Positions 1 to 9,089 of a stretch of DNA of 64,000 nucleotides are shown here, one piece after another. The stretch is from Ideonella_A intermedia_A. Its GTDB lineage: Bacteria > Pseudomonadota > Gammaproteobacteria > Burkholderiales > Burkholderiaceae_C. The position numbers and the translations under genes are program-made. A model generated the notes under the pieces. That model was given only the letters and a program-made list of their open reading frames with translations. It made no database searches and was not told the DNA's origin. Position 1 is the stretch's first letter. Every line of letters begins with the position of its first letter. The stretch is from positions 53,472 through 117,471 of the forward strand of contig CALRPU020000013.1 in NCBI GenBank assembly GCA_943370175.1, read 5' to 3'.

Positions 1-1
1 G

Positions 2-1747
2 ATCCTGGGCCGCCTGGACGGGCTCGAGCGCCTGCACAGCGACATGCGCAGCAAGCTGGACGCCATCGGGCGCGCTGGCGGCGCGCCGCCGGCCGGTGCC
101 GCGGCCGCCATCGACGCGAGCACTGCCTTTGCCAAGATGGTGCGAGCGCAGTTCACGGCCGATGCCATCGAAGGCGACCCGGCGCGCTTCTTTGATGCGG
201 GCACCGCGGTGCTGAAAACCCTGGGCGAGTTGCGCACTGCCGTCTACGACGACCTGGCGCGTTTGCTGCAGGCGCGGCTGGACACCAAGCGCCGGCTGGT
301 GATGGTGCAAGTGGCCGCGTCGGTCACCGGTGTGTCGGTGGTGCTGTACCTCGGCCTGTGTTTCTACCTGAGCTTCCGCGGCGCCTTGCGTGCCTTGTCC
401 AGCGGTGTGCGCGAGGTGGCGGGTGGCAACCTGTCGCACCGCATCGATGTGCGTGGCCGCGACGAACTGGCCGACATCGGCCGCATGCTGGAACAGATGA
501 ACGATCGCCTGTCGTCCATGGTGGCCGAGATCCGAACCAGCGCCGTGCGCGTCGGCCAGGCCGGCCACCAGGTGGCCGCCAGCGGTGAGTCGCTGTCGCA
601 GCGCACCGAGGAGCAGGCCGCGTCGCTGCGCCAGGCGGTGGTCACGGTGGGGCAGCTCAGCGCGGCGGTGGCCGCCAACGCCGACTCTGCCCAGGCGCTG
701 GACCGCGTGACCGATGGCCTGCGCCAGCAAGCCGAGGCGGGCGGCGCGGCGATGCGCACCACGGTGTCCGCCATGGGGTCGCTGGAATCGAGTTCGAAGC
801 GCGTGGGCGAGATCATCAGCGTGATCGATGGCATCGCCTTCCAGACCAACATCCTGGCGCTGAACGCCGCGGTCGAGGCCGCGCGCGCAGGCGAGGCCGG
901 CCGCGGCTTTGCCGTGGTGGCTGGTGAAGTGCGTCAGCTGGCGCAGCGCAGCAGCACGGCCGCCGGCGAGATCCGCACGCTGATTGGTCAGTCGACCGAG
1001 GCGGTGCAGGCCTCGGTCACGCGCATCGAAGGCGTCAGCCGCACCCTGGACACCGTGGTGGCCGGCGTGCAGGACGTGTCCACCCGGCTGCGTGGCATCG
1101 CCGCGGCCAGCGTCGAGCAAAGCACCGGCCTGCGCGAGATGTCGGCCAGCGTGGGCAACCTGGACGAGATCACCCGCCACAACGCGGGGATGGTCGAGGA
1201 GTCCGGCGCGGCGGCCCAGGAACTGGTCGACCGCGCCCAGCGCCTGAGCGGTGCGGTGGCGTCCATCAAGTTGCGCCAAGGAAGCGCCGACGAGGCGCGC
1301 GACCTGGTGGACCGCGCCCGCGCGCTGGTGGCCAAGGCGGGCCTGCAGGCCGCGGCTCAGGTGTTCCGCGACCGCAGCCAGGGCTATGTCGACCGCGACC
1401 TGTACATCTGGGTGGTCGACCGCCAGGGCACCTACCGGGTGCACGCCGCGAAGCCCGGCTCGGAGGGCAAGCGCGTGCACGAGCTGCCCGGCATCGACGG
1501 CGACCGCTTCGTGGCGGACGCCTTCGCCCGCGCCAAGCAGGGCGGCGGCTGGATCGAGTACGACATCCTGAACCTCGAGACCGGCAAGGTTCAGCCGAAG
1601 GCGTCCTACGTGGTGCCGGTGGACCGCGACCTGGTGCTGGGCTGTGGCGTGTACCGCCACGTGGACCCCGGCGAGCCGGCGCCATCGGCGTCGGCCGCCC
1701 CCCGCGCGCTGCCGGCCGTCCCGGTGCCCCGCCCGGCCACCGCTTGA
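2..1747 (+). CDS. Methyl-accepting chemotaxis protein with C-terminal Cache-like domain (5' end outside window)
   Basis: Chemoreceptor that would signal to CheA/CheW. The frame is open to the first bases of the window, so the N-terminus (probably a first membrane helix and part of the outer domain) is missing; the first ATG is at 44. Counting from that ATG, a membrane helix lies at about residues 86-110, a HAMP domain at about 111-165, and the MA signalling coiled coil to about 410. The conserved hairpin tip NILALNAAVEAARAGEAG is present. Residues of about 425-540 look like a single-Cache sensor domain (YIWVVDRQGTYRVHAAKPG, then ILNLETGK), so a second sensing module sits in the cytoplasm. The family call is firm; ligands cannot be read. 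Confidence 0.93.
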   Translation: MLGRLDGLERLHSDMRSKLDAIGRAGGAPPAGAAAAIDASTAFAKMVRAQFTADAIEGDPARFFDAGTAVLKTLGELRTAVYDDLARLLQARLDTKRRLVMVQVAASVTGVSVVLYLGLCFYLSFRGALRALSSGVREVAGGNLSHRIDVRGRDELADIGRMLEQMNDRLSSMVAEIRTSAVRVGQAGHQVAASGESLSQRTEEQAASLRQAVVTVGQLSAAVAANADSAQALDRVTDGLRQQAEAGGAAMRTTVSAMGSLESSSKRVGEIISVIDGIAFQTNILALNAAVEAARAGEAGRGFAVVAGEVRQLAQRSSTAAGEIRTLIGQSTEAVQASVTRIEGVSRTLDTVVAGVQDVSTRLRGIAAASVEQSTGLREMSASVGNLDEITRHNAGMVEESGAAAQELVDRAQRLSGAVASIKLRQGSADEARDLVDRARALVAKAGLQAAAQVFRDRSQGYVDRDLYIWVVDRQGTYRVHAAKPGSEGKRVHELPGIDGDRFVADAFARAKQGGGWIEYDILNLETGKVQPKASYVVPVDRDLVLGCGVYRHVDPGEPAPSASAAPRALPAVPVPRPATA

Positions 1748-1790
1748 ACAAGCCTGGTGGCGGGCGCGTCCCGGCCCCGCCCGCAGTGCC

Positions 1791-2792
1791 TCACGCCAAC
1801 AACGCCGCCAGCAGCGAAAAGCTGCCGAATGACAGCACCGTGCTGGCCATGATGATGCGGGCCACGCGGCCGTTGTCGGCGCCGTAGCGCTCGGCCAGCA
1901 GCGAGACGTTGCTGGCGCTGGGCAGGGCCGCCATCAGCACCAGCACGGTCAGGCCAAAGGGCGACACCGCCAGGCCCGCCGCGTGGGCCACCACCCCAAC
2001 GGCCAGCACCAGCAGCGGGTGCAGCAGCAGCTTCAGCAGGGCCACGGGCAGGAAATGCCGAACGGGGGTGCGTCTGTGGGTGTGCTGGCCCGCCCGCCAC
2101 AGCACCGCTCCGATGGTGAACAGCGCCACCGGCGTGGCGGCGTTGCCCAGCATGCGCACCACCTGCAGCAGCGGCTCGGGCAGCGCCACGCCGACCGCGG
2201 CGTAGGCGGCGCCCACGGCGATCGACCAAGGCAAGGGGTTGCCCATGGCCCCGCGCACCAGCCGCAGGGCACTGAGCCAGGGGCCCGGGCGGTCACCGTC
2301 GCTGTGAAAGGAAGCGTCGGGGTCGGCGTCGCGCTGCGACTGCGCCACGGCGATGCACAGCGTGCTGGTGATCACCAGGTCGATCAGCACCGTGACCATG
2401 CCCGGCCCGGCCGCCGCCGGACCCAGCAGCGCCACCAGCATCGGGATGCCCATGAACCCGGTGTTGGGAAAGGCCGCCACCAGCGCCCCGAAGGCCGCGT
2501 TGCGCAGGTCCACGCCCCCGTCGCCCGCGGACCGGGACCAGGTGGTGGCCATCGTGAACAGCACCATCAGCACGGCACTGACCAGGTAGACCGCGCCCAG
2601 CACCGGGTCGATCAACTGGGCAAACGGCTGGCTGGACCCGAAGCCGAACAGCATGCACGGCAGCGCGAAGAACAGCACAAAGGCGTTCAGGCCGGGAATG
2701 GCAGACTCGGGCAACACCCGCGCCCGGGCGGCGAGGTAGCCGCACAACACCAGGGCAAAGAAGGGCAACGTGACGGACAGGATCGCGGGCAT
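1791..2792 (-). CDS. AEC family transporter (auxin-efflux-carrier type permease)
   Basis: 333-residue integral membrane protein, read as a solute carrier of the AEC family, which exports or imports small organic acids or other metabolites in bacteria. The product starts MPAILSVTLPFFALVLCGYL and consists of about ten hydrophobic segments, including the family-typical GFMGIPMLVALLGP and the C-terminal LMAALPSASNVSLLAERYG. The frame stays open far upstream, antisense to sppA, but family similarity begins at this ATG, so I start here. It is convergent with the chemoreceptor and divergent from sppA. The substrate is unknown. Confidence 0.85.
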   Translation of the reverse strand: MPAILSVTLPFFALVLCGYLAARARVLPESAIPGLNAFVLFFALPCMLFGFGSSQPFAQLIDPVLGAVYLVSAVLMVLFTMATTWSRSAGDGGVDLRNAAFGALVAAFPNTGFMGIPMLVALLGPAAAGPGMVTVLIDLVITSTLCIAVAQSQRDADPDASFHSDGDRPGPWLSALRLVRGAMGNPLPWSIAVGAAYAAVGVALPEPLLQVVRMLGNAATPVALFTIGAVLWRAGQHTHRRTPVRHFLPVALLKLLLHPLLVLAVGVVAHAAGLAVSPFGLTVLVLMAALPSASNVSLLAERYGADNGRVARIIMASTVLSFGSFSLLAALLA

Positions 2793-2915
2793 GGGCCCTG
2801 CGAGTATCGCAAGCTGCGCCGCAGCGCCCCGCCGCGCCGCTCGGGCGCCGCGTCGTCGTAAGCTTCGGTCATGGGCCTCGGATCGGGGCCCTTCAAATTT
2901 CAAAGGCGGATCAAC

Positions 2916-4790
2916 ATGGCAACTTTCTCGCTGGGTGGCCTGGGGCGTGGCATCGCCCGCGTGTGGGGCTGGGTGGATGGCACACGCCGGTTGCTGTTCA
3001 ACCTGCTGTTCATCGCCATCGTGGTGGCGGTGGTGGCCTCGTTCTGGCGCAGCGGCCCGCCGGCGTTGCAGGACAAGACGGCGCTGGTGCTGGGCCTGGC
3101 CGGGCCGCTGGTCGAGCAGCGCAGCGGCAGCGCGCGCGAAAGCGTGCTCGCCCAGGTCCAGGGCAACGAGTCCCCGCAGACCCAGCTGCGCGACCTGATC
3201 GCCGTGCTGGACGCCGCGGCCAAGGACCCCAAGATCACCCACGCCATCCTGTCGCTCGACGAGTTCCAAGGCGGCGGGCTGGCCGCGCTGCGCGAGGCGG
3301 CTGCCGCCTTGCAGCGCTTTCGCGCCAGCGGCAAGCCGCTGGTGGCGTGGGCGTCCACCTACGACCAGCGCCAGTACCTGCTGGCCGCGCAGGCCAACGA
3401 GGTGTGGCTGCACCCGATGGGCGCGGTCTACATCGACGGCTTCGGGCGCTACCGCAATTACTACCGTGAGGCGCTGGACAAGCTGGGCGTGACGGCCAAC
3501 CTGATCAAGGTCGGCACCTACAAGAGCGCGGCCGAACCCTACGTGGCCAACGGCCCATCCGAGGCGGCGGCCGAGGCCGACAAGTTTCTGATCAATGGGC
3601 TGTGGACCCAGTACACCGCCGACGTCGAGAAGGCCCGCGGCTGGCAACCCGGCACGCTGATGAAGGCCATCGACGCCCTGCCTGGCAGCCTGGTGGCGGT
3701 GGGCGGCGACGCGGGCAAGCTGGCGCTGGCCACCAAGCAGGTCGACGCCCTGATGACCCGCGACCAGATGCGCGAGCAGATGATCCAACGCGGCGCCCCG
3801 GACAACAGCGACCCCAAGCGCCCGACCTTCCAGCAGGTGTCGATGGCGCAATACCTGTCGCGGCTGAAGCCCGCGGCCACCGGCGACGGCGTGGGCGTGA
3901 TCGTCGCCGCCGGCGAGATCAGCGACGGCAACGAGCCCGCTGGCCGAATTGGCGGCAAGTCGACCGCCGAGCTGGTGCGCCAGGCCCGCAACGACGAGCA
4001 GGTCAAGGCGGTGGTGTTGCGCGTGGACTCGCCCGGCGGCAGCGCCTTCGGCAGCGAACTCGTGCGCCGCGAGCTGGAGCTGACCCGCGCGGCCGGCAAG
4101 CCGGTGGTGGTGTCGATGGGCAGCGTGGCGGCCTCCGGCGGCTACTGGATTTCGATGGCGGCCGACGAGGTGATTGCCGACCCCGCCACCGTCACCGGCT
4201 CGATCGGCGTGTTCGCGCTGCTGCCGTCGGCCGACAAGGCGCTGGACAAGCTGGGCGTGCGCACCGCCGGCAGCCCCAGCACCTGGCTGGGCGGCGCGGG
4301 CGACGTGCGCCGGCCGATGGACCCGCGTTTCGCCGAGCTGATCCAGGCCTACGTCGGTCGCATCTACACCGACTTCACCACGCTGGCCGCCAAGGCCCGC
4401 AAGACGACGCCCGAGAAGATCAACGAGGTGGCGCAAGGCCGGGTGTGGACCGGCACCCAGGCGCTGGAGCGTGGCCTGATCGACCGCGTGGGCAGCTTCA
4501 GCGACGCGCTGAAAGCCGCGGCCACGCGCGCCAAGCTCGCCGAGGACGCGCCGGTGCGCTACATCGAGCGCGAGCCCAGCCGTTTCGAGCGCTTGAGCGC
4601 GTTGATTGGTGGCAGCGTGGCCCGCGTGCTGGCCGAGCAGTTCGACCTGGCCGTGGTCCCCGCGGGCTTGCCCGCCGGCGCGCTGACCGACGCCCGCCGC
4701 GAACTGGGCTGGCTGGCCGGGTTGGCCACGCGCGAGGCCGGGGGCACGCCGTTCACGGCGGTGACCCACTGCCTGTGCGAAGCGCGGTGA
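2916..4790 (+). CDS. sppA: Signal peptide peptidase SppA, long (67K) type
   Basis: Membrane-anchored serine protease that degrades leftover signal peptides in the envelope. The 624-residue product has one N-terminal membrane helix (about residues 24-44) and then two tandem peptidase-S49 domains, the length expected for the E. coli-type enzyme. The Ser-Lys dyad is visible: Lys203 in KVGTYKSAAEP (first domain) and Ser407 in VAASGGYWIS (second domain). I chose the ATG at 2916 because AAAGG lies just upstream; an in-frame ATG at 2871 would add 15 unlikely residues. It lies 10 nt upstream of the helicase gene on the same strand, so the two may share a transcript. Confidence 0.95.
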   Translation: MATFSLGGLGRGIARVWGWVDGTRRLLFNLLFIAIVVAVVASFWRSGPPALQDKTALVLGLAGPLVEQRSGSARESVLAQVQGNESPQTQLRDLIAVLDAAAKDPKITHAILSLDEFQGGGLAALREAAAALQRFRASGKPLVAWASTYDQRQYLLAAQANEVWLHPMGAVYIDGFGRYRNYYREALDKLGVTANLIKVGTYKSAAEPYVANGPSEAAAEADKFLINGLWTQYTADVEKARGWQPGTLMKAIDALPGSLVAVGGDAGKLALATKQVDALMTRDQMREQMIQRGAPDNSDPKRPTFQQVSMAQYLSRLKPAATGDGVGVIVAAGEISDGNEPAGRIGGKSTAELVRQARNDEQVKAVVLRVDSPGGSAFGSELVRRELELTRAAGKPVVVSMGSVAASGGYWISMAADEVIADPATVTGSIGVFALLPSADKALDKLGVRTAGSPSTWLGGAGDVRRPMDPRFAELIQAYVGRIYTDFTTLAAKARKTTPEKINEVAQGRVWTGTQALERGLIDRVGSFSDALKAAATRAKLAEDAPVRYIEREPSRFERLSALIGGSVARVLAEQFDLAVVPAGLPAGALTDARRELGWLAGLATREAGGTPFTAVTHCLCEAR

Positions 4791-4800
4791 CCGCACCGGC

Positions 4801-6897
4801 ATGAACGAGCCGCAGCCGTCCACGCTGAACCCGGCCCAGATGGAGGCCGTCCATTACCTGGGCGGCCCTTGCCTGGTGCTGGCCGGTGCCGGCTCGGGCA
4901 AGACCCGCGTCATCACCCACAAGATCGCCCGGCTGTTGCAGGCCGGCTACGCGCCGGCGCAGATCGCCGCGATCACCTTCACCAACAAGGCGTCGGCCGA
5001 AATGCGCGAGCGCGCCCGCGCGCTGATCGGCCCGAAGGCGGCCAAGCACCTGGTGGTCAGCACCTTCCACTCGCTGGGCGTGCGCCTGCTGCGCACCGAC
5101 GGCGCGGCACTCGGCCTGAAGCCGCAGTTCAGCATCCTCGACAGCGACGACGTGCTGTCCATCCTGAAGGACGCCGGTGGCAGCACCGACGTGTCCACCG
5201 CGCGCCGCTGGCAGTGGGACATCAGCCTGTGGAAAAACCAGGGCCTGAACAGCGCCCAGGCCCTGGCTGGCGCCGAGACGGAGGACCAGCGGGTGGCCGC
5301 CATCGTGATGGGCCGCTACGAAGAGCGCCTGGCCGCCTACCAGGCGGTCGATTTCGACGACCTGATGGGCCTGCCGCTGAAGTTGCTGCGGCAGCACGCC
5401 GAGGTGCGCGCCAAGTGGCAGGACACGCTGCGCTACGTGCTGGTCGACGAGTACCAGGACACCAATGCCATCCAATACGAGTTGTTGAAGCTGCTGGTCG
5501 GTGAGCGTGCCATGTTCACGGCCGTGGGCGACGACGACCAGAGCATTTACGGCTGGCGTGGCGCCACCATCGACAACCTGAAGCGCCTGCCGCAGGAGTA
5601 CCCAACCCTGAAGGTGATTCCGCTGGAGCAAAACTACCGCTCCACCGGTCACATCCTGCGCGCCGCCAACGCCGTGATCGGCCACAACCCCAAGCTGTTC
5701 GAGAAGAAGCTGTGGAGCGACCTGGGCGACGGCGAGCCGGTGCGCCTGCTGGAGTGCGACGGCGAGGAACACGAGGCCGAGCGCGCGGTGGCCTTCATCC
5801 AGAGCGAGCGCGCCAAGGGCGGCTCCACGGGCGGCAGCGCGGAGGCGGCCGCCGGCGGGGGCGTGGCGCTGCGCGACTTCGCCATCCTGTACCGCGCCAA
5901 CCACCAGGCCCGGGTGTTCGAGAAGGCGCTGCGCCGCGCCAACCTGCCCTACAAGGTGTCGGGCGGCCAGAGCTTCTTCGACCGCGCCGAGATCAAGGAC
6001 CTGTGCGCCTGGCTGCGGCTGCTGGTCAACAACGACGACGACCCGGCGTTCCTGCGCGCGGTGGCCACGCCCAAGCGTGGCATCGGCCACCAGACGCTGG
6101 GCAGCCTGGGCGAGTTCGCCTCCAAGTGGAAGACCAGCCTGTTCGAAGCCCTGTTCGCTGAAAGCCTGGCCAGCGTGCTGAGCGCCCGCGCGCTGGGCTC
6201 GCTGCACGAGTTCGGACGCTATGTGAACGACCTCGAGTACCGCGCCCGCACCACCGTGGGCAGCGAAGACGCCAAGGCGCTGCTGACCGGGTGGCTGAAA
6301 GACATCGGCTACGAGCAGCACCTGATGGACGGCGAGGACAACGAGAAGCTCGCCGCCTCGCGCTGGTCCAACGTGCTCGACTTCGTCGACTGGATCGCCA
6401 AGCGCTGTGGCGGCGAGATCGAGAACGACGGCGGCCTCAGCGTGGAGACCGAGAAGAAGAGCGTGCTCGACGTGGCGCAGACCATCAGCGTCATCATCAG
6501 CCTGGCCGAGCGCGGCGACGAGCAGGACGTGATCACGCTGAGCACGCTGCACGCGTCCAAGGGCCTGGAGTGGCCGCATGTGTTCCTCGCCGGCGTCAAC
6601 GAGGGCTTGCTGCCGTTTCGCAGCGAAGACGACGAGATGACGCCCCAGCGCCTGGAAGAGGAGCGCCGGCTGATGTACGTGGGCATCACCCGCGCGCGGC
6701 TGAACCTGGGCGTGAGCGTGCTGCGCCGGCGCAAGAAGGGCCGCGACACGGTGCAAGGCGTGCCCAGCCGCTTCATCACCGAGATGAAACTGCACGAGGC
6801 CGGCCCCGCGATCGACCCCAAGGAAAAGCTCAAGGCGCTGCGCGAGGCCGCTGCCCGGCGTGCCGCAGCCAAAGCGGCTCTGCCAGCGGTGCCTTGA
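4801..6897 (+). CDS. rep: ATP-dependent DNA helicase Rep (UvrD/Rep superfamily 1)
   Basis: 3'-5' DNA helicase of superfamily 1, with roles in fork restart and in removing obstacles ahead of replication. The product is 698 residues, near the usual Rep length. Motifs in order: Walker A AGAGSGKT at 28-35, motif II VDEYQDTN with Asp216-Glu217, motif III GDDDQSIYGWRGA, motif IV QNYRS, then late motifs TLHASKGLEW and EEERRLMYVGITRA. The lack of a long C-terminal extension and the N-terminus LNPAQMEAVHYLGGP favour Rep over UvrD. It starts 10 nt after sppA and converges with the diguanylate cyclase gene. Confidence 0.93.
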   Translation: MNEPQPSTLNPAQMEAVHYLGGPCLVLAGAGSGKTRVITHKIARLLQAGYAPAQIAAITFTNKASAEMRERARALIGPKAAKHLVVSTFHSLGVRLLRTDGAALGLKPQFSILDSDDVLSILKDAGGSTDVSTARRWQWDISLWKNQGLNSAQALAGAETEDQRVAAIVMGRYEERLAAYQAVDFDDLMGLPLKLLRQHAEVRAKWQDTLRYVLVDEYQDTNAIQYELLKLLVGERAMFTAVGDDDQSIYGWRGATIDNLKRLPQEYPTLKVIPLEQNYRSTGHILRAANAVIGHNPKLFEKKLWSDLGDGEPVRLLECDGEEHEAERAVAFIQSERAKGGSTGGSAEAAAGGGVALRDFAILYRANHQARVFEKALRRANLPYKVSGGQSFFDRAEIKDLCAWLRLLVNNDDDPAFLRAVATPKRGIGHQTLGSLGEFASKWKTSLFEALFAESLASVLSARALGSLHEFGRYVNDLEYRARTTVGSEDAKALLTGWLKDIGYEQHLMDGEDNEKLAASRWSNVLDFVDWIAKRCGGEIENDGGLSVETEKKSVLDVAQTISVIISLAERGDEQDVITLSTLHASKGLEWPHVFLAGVNEGLLPFRSEDDEMTPQRLEEERRLMYVGITRARLNLGVSVLRRRKKGRDTVQGVPSRFITEMKLHEAGPAIDPKEKLKALREAAARRAAAKAALPAVP

Positions 6898-6916
6898 GGC
6901 GGGCAGGCCGGTCTGA

Positions 6917-8977
6917 TCAGCCGGCCACGACGCGCAGGGTGCTGCGCAGCGGCGCGGCCACCACTTGCCCCCGCCCGGCCGCTTTGGCGGCGTAGCAGGC
7001 ATCGTCGGCGGCGCGCAGCCAGTCGGCCACCGAGGGCACCTCCTCGGTCAGCGTGGCCACGCCCAGGCTGGCGCCGACGTTCAGGCGTTGGCCATCCCAG
7101 TCGATGCTGGCGGCGTGGATGGCGCGCAGCACGTCGTCGGCGATGCGCATGGCGGCGTCGCGCGGGCAGGCTTCCAGCAGCAGGGCGAACTCGTCGCCGC
7201 CCAGGCGCGCAGCCAGGTCGCGGTGGCGGATGCAGGCCCGAATCGCGTCGGCCACCGACTGCAGCATGGCGTCGCCGGCGGCGTGGCCGGCCAGGTCGTT
7301 GACCGGCTTGAAGCGGTCCAGGTCGATCATCACCAGCGCCGCGGGCAGGCTGTCGGGCATGTGGTCGAAGCAGCGGCCCAGGCGCAGCTCGAAATTCTTG
7401 CGGTTGGCCAGACCGGTCAGCAGGTCGTGGTGGGCCGACCATTCCAGCTGTGCGCGGCTGTCCACCGCCTCGGTCACGTCGGTGACGGTCCAGATGGTGC
7501 CCGCCTGAGAGTCGCCGGCGTCCACCGGCCGGCCGCGCAGGTGTGCCCAGAAGCTGCTGCCGTCGGCGCGCCGCATGCGCACGTCGCCAATGAAGGCCTG
7601 CCCGGCCTGGAAGGCCGCGGCCACCTTCGGGCCGAGCGCGGCGTAGTCCTCGGCCGATTCATAGATCAACGCGGCCTCCTGGCCCAGCAGCTCGCCTTCG
7701 GCGCGCCCGAGCAGCCGGTCGAACTCGGCGCTGACCAGTTCGAAGCGCCGGGCGCGGGTGAAGGCGATGCCCACTGGGGCGTTGCTCATCACCGACCCCA
7801 GCTTGCGCAGCAACTCGGTGTTGGTGGCTTCCAGCTGCATGCGTTCGCGCCCCACGCGGCGCAGCACGCCCACCAGCTGACCGATTTCGCCTCCGGCGCG
7901 CGGCCAGTCCGGCGCGCCGTCGTCGCGGGACTCGAACAGGTGTTCTGCGCGGCGTTGCAGCCGGTGCAGCGGGCGCAACAGCGCCCACACGCCCCACAGC
8001 ACCGCCAGGCTGCCCAGCGCGATCATGGCCACGGCCCAACCCAGCGCGTCGGTGCGCGCGGCGTGCAGCGGCCCGAGCAGGCGCTCGCGGTCGACGGCAC
8101 GCCAGACCAGCCAGTCCGGTCCGGCCACGCCGGCCAAGCTGACCAGGTCGTGGCCGGGCTCGCCCTCGGCCGCGCTGGTCGTGGCTTCCGCCACCACCAG
8201 GCCCGAGGGCTCGACCGGGCTGCCCCGCAGCGCCCAGCGCGCGCCAGCCTGGCGCAGCCGCGGCTCGTCGGCCATCGACTTCAACAGCATCCCGGGGTCC
8301 GGGTGCCCGATGATGGTGCCGCTGGCGTCGGTGACCACGCGCAGCGCCACATCGTCCACGTCGGTGGCGTCGACCAGTTCGCTCAACAGGTCACGGCGGC
8401 GCAGGTTGATCGTGCCGGCGATCAGCCCGTAGGCGGTGTCGCCGGCCACCAGCGGCTGGGCAAACACCACCAGCGGGGCGCCGTCCAGTCGCGACGGCAC
8501 CACGTCCGACACCACCGGTCGGCCCTCGCGCATCGCGCGGCGGAAGTAGTCGCGGTCGTCGATGCGCAACGCGGGGGACTCGGCAACGCCAGCCTCGGTC
8601 ACCATGACGGGCACGCTGCCGTCGGCCCGGGCGACGAACAAGCCGGTGAACAGGGTCATCAGCACCGGTTGGTCGCCGATCACCCGCTTCAGCTCGGTCG
8701 GGTTGGCGAGGGTCTCCGGCGAAATGCGCGTGGCGCTGGCGCGCAGGGTTTGCTGCAGCTGCACGACGCGACGCGACAGGCGGCTGGCCGCGCGGGCCGC
8801 TTCGCCGACCTCGCGTTCGCGCACGTCGGCCAGGGTGGACTGCTCGGCCCGGTGCATCAGCACCAGGGTGGTCAAGCCAATGCCCAGCGCCAACGTCACC
8901 ATCGCGGCGAGCGTGATGCGCAGCTTGAGCGAGCCGGCGGCGTGGCGCAGGCGTTGGGTGACCGAGCGAGGTGTCAT
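6917..8977 (-). CDS. Membrane diguanylate cyclase with Cache, PAS and GGDEF domains
   Basis: 686-residue enzyme expected to make cyclic di-GMP from two GTP. A first membrane helix at about residues 20-40 is followed by a periplasmic dCache-type sensor (about 45-320), a second helix, a short linker, a PAS domain (about 450-560) and the GGDEF domain. The signature GGDEF is intact at 593-597, and the product-inhibition site RHRD lies five residues before the loop (584-587), so activity with feedback control is expected. The ATG at 8977 has AAGG about ten bases upstream. No EAL domain is present. The ligand of the sensor is unknown. Confidence 0.92.
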   Translation of the reverse strand: MTPRSVTQRLRHAAGSLKLRITLAAMVTLALGIGLTTLVLMHRAEQSTLADVREREVGEAARAASRLSRRVVQLQQTLRASATRISPETLANPTELKRVIGDQPVLMTLFTGLFVARADGSVPVMVTEAGVAESPALRIDDRDYFRRAMREGRPVVSDVVPSRLDGAPLVVFAQPLVAGDTAYGLIAGTINLRRRDLLSELVDATDVDDVALRVVTDASGTIIGHPDPGMLLKSMADEPRLRQAGARWALRGSPVEPSGLVVAEATTSAAEGEPGHDLVSLAGVAGPDWLVWRAVDRERLLGPLHAARTDALGWAVAMIALGSLAVLWGVWALLRPLHRLQRRAEHLFESRDDGAPDWPRAGGEIGQLVGVLRRVGRERMQLEATNTELLRKLGSVMSNAPVGIAFTRARRFELVSAEFDRLLGRAEGELLGQEAALIYESAEDYAALGPKVAAAFQAGQAFIGDVRMRRADGSSFWAHLRGRPVDAGDSQAGTIWTVTDVTEAVDSRAQLEWSAHHDLLTGLANRKNFELRLGRCFDHMPDSLPAALVMIDLDRFKPVNDLAGHAAGDAMLQSVADAIRACIRHRDLAARLGGDEFALLLEACPRDAAMRIADDVLRAIHAASIDWDGQRLNVGASLGVATLTEEVPSVADWLRAADDACYAAKAAGRGQVVAAPLRSTLRVVAG

Positions 8978-9089
8978 GCGTGGGTGCCTTGCACGAAGAC
9001 GCTCTGACGCAGTGCCGCCAACGTGCTGATCAGGGCATATCGGCGCGGCGCGGCCGATCTTGAACCACCGGTGGCGGGCTGGCCGGCGG

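Noticed and set aside
1791..4823. A 1010-codon leftward frame that would fuse the AEC transporter to a long N-terminus
   Set aside because: The upstream two thirds is antisense to sppA with His/Gln/Gly-rich composition typical of shadow frames; transporter similarity begins at 2792.
4753..7002. A 749-codon leftward frame
   Set aside because: Entirely antisense to the rep helicase gene, and rich in Ala/His/Gln/Leu as expected for the opposite strand of high-GC coding DNA.
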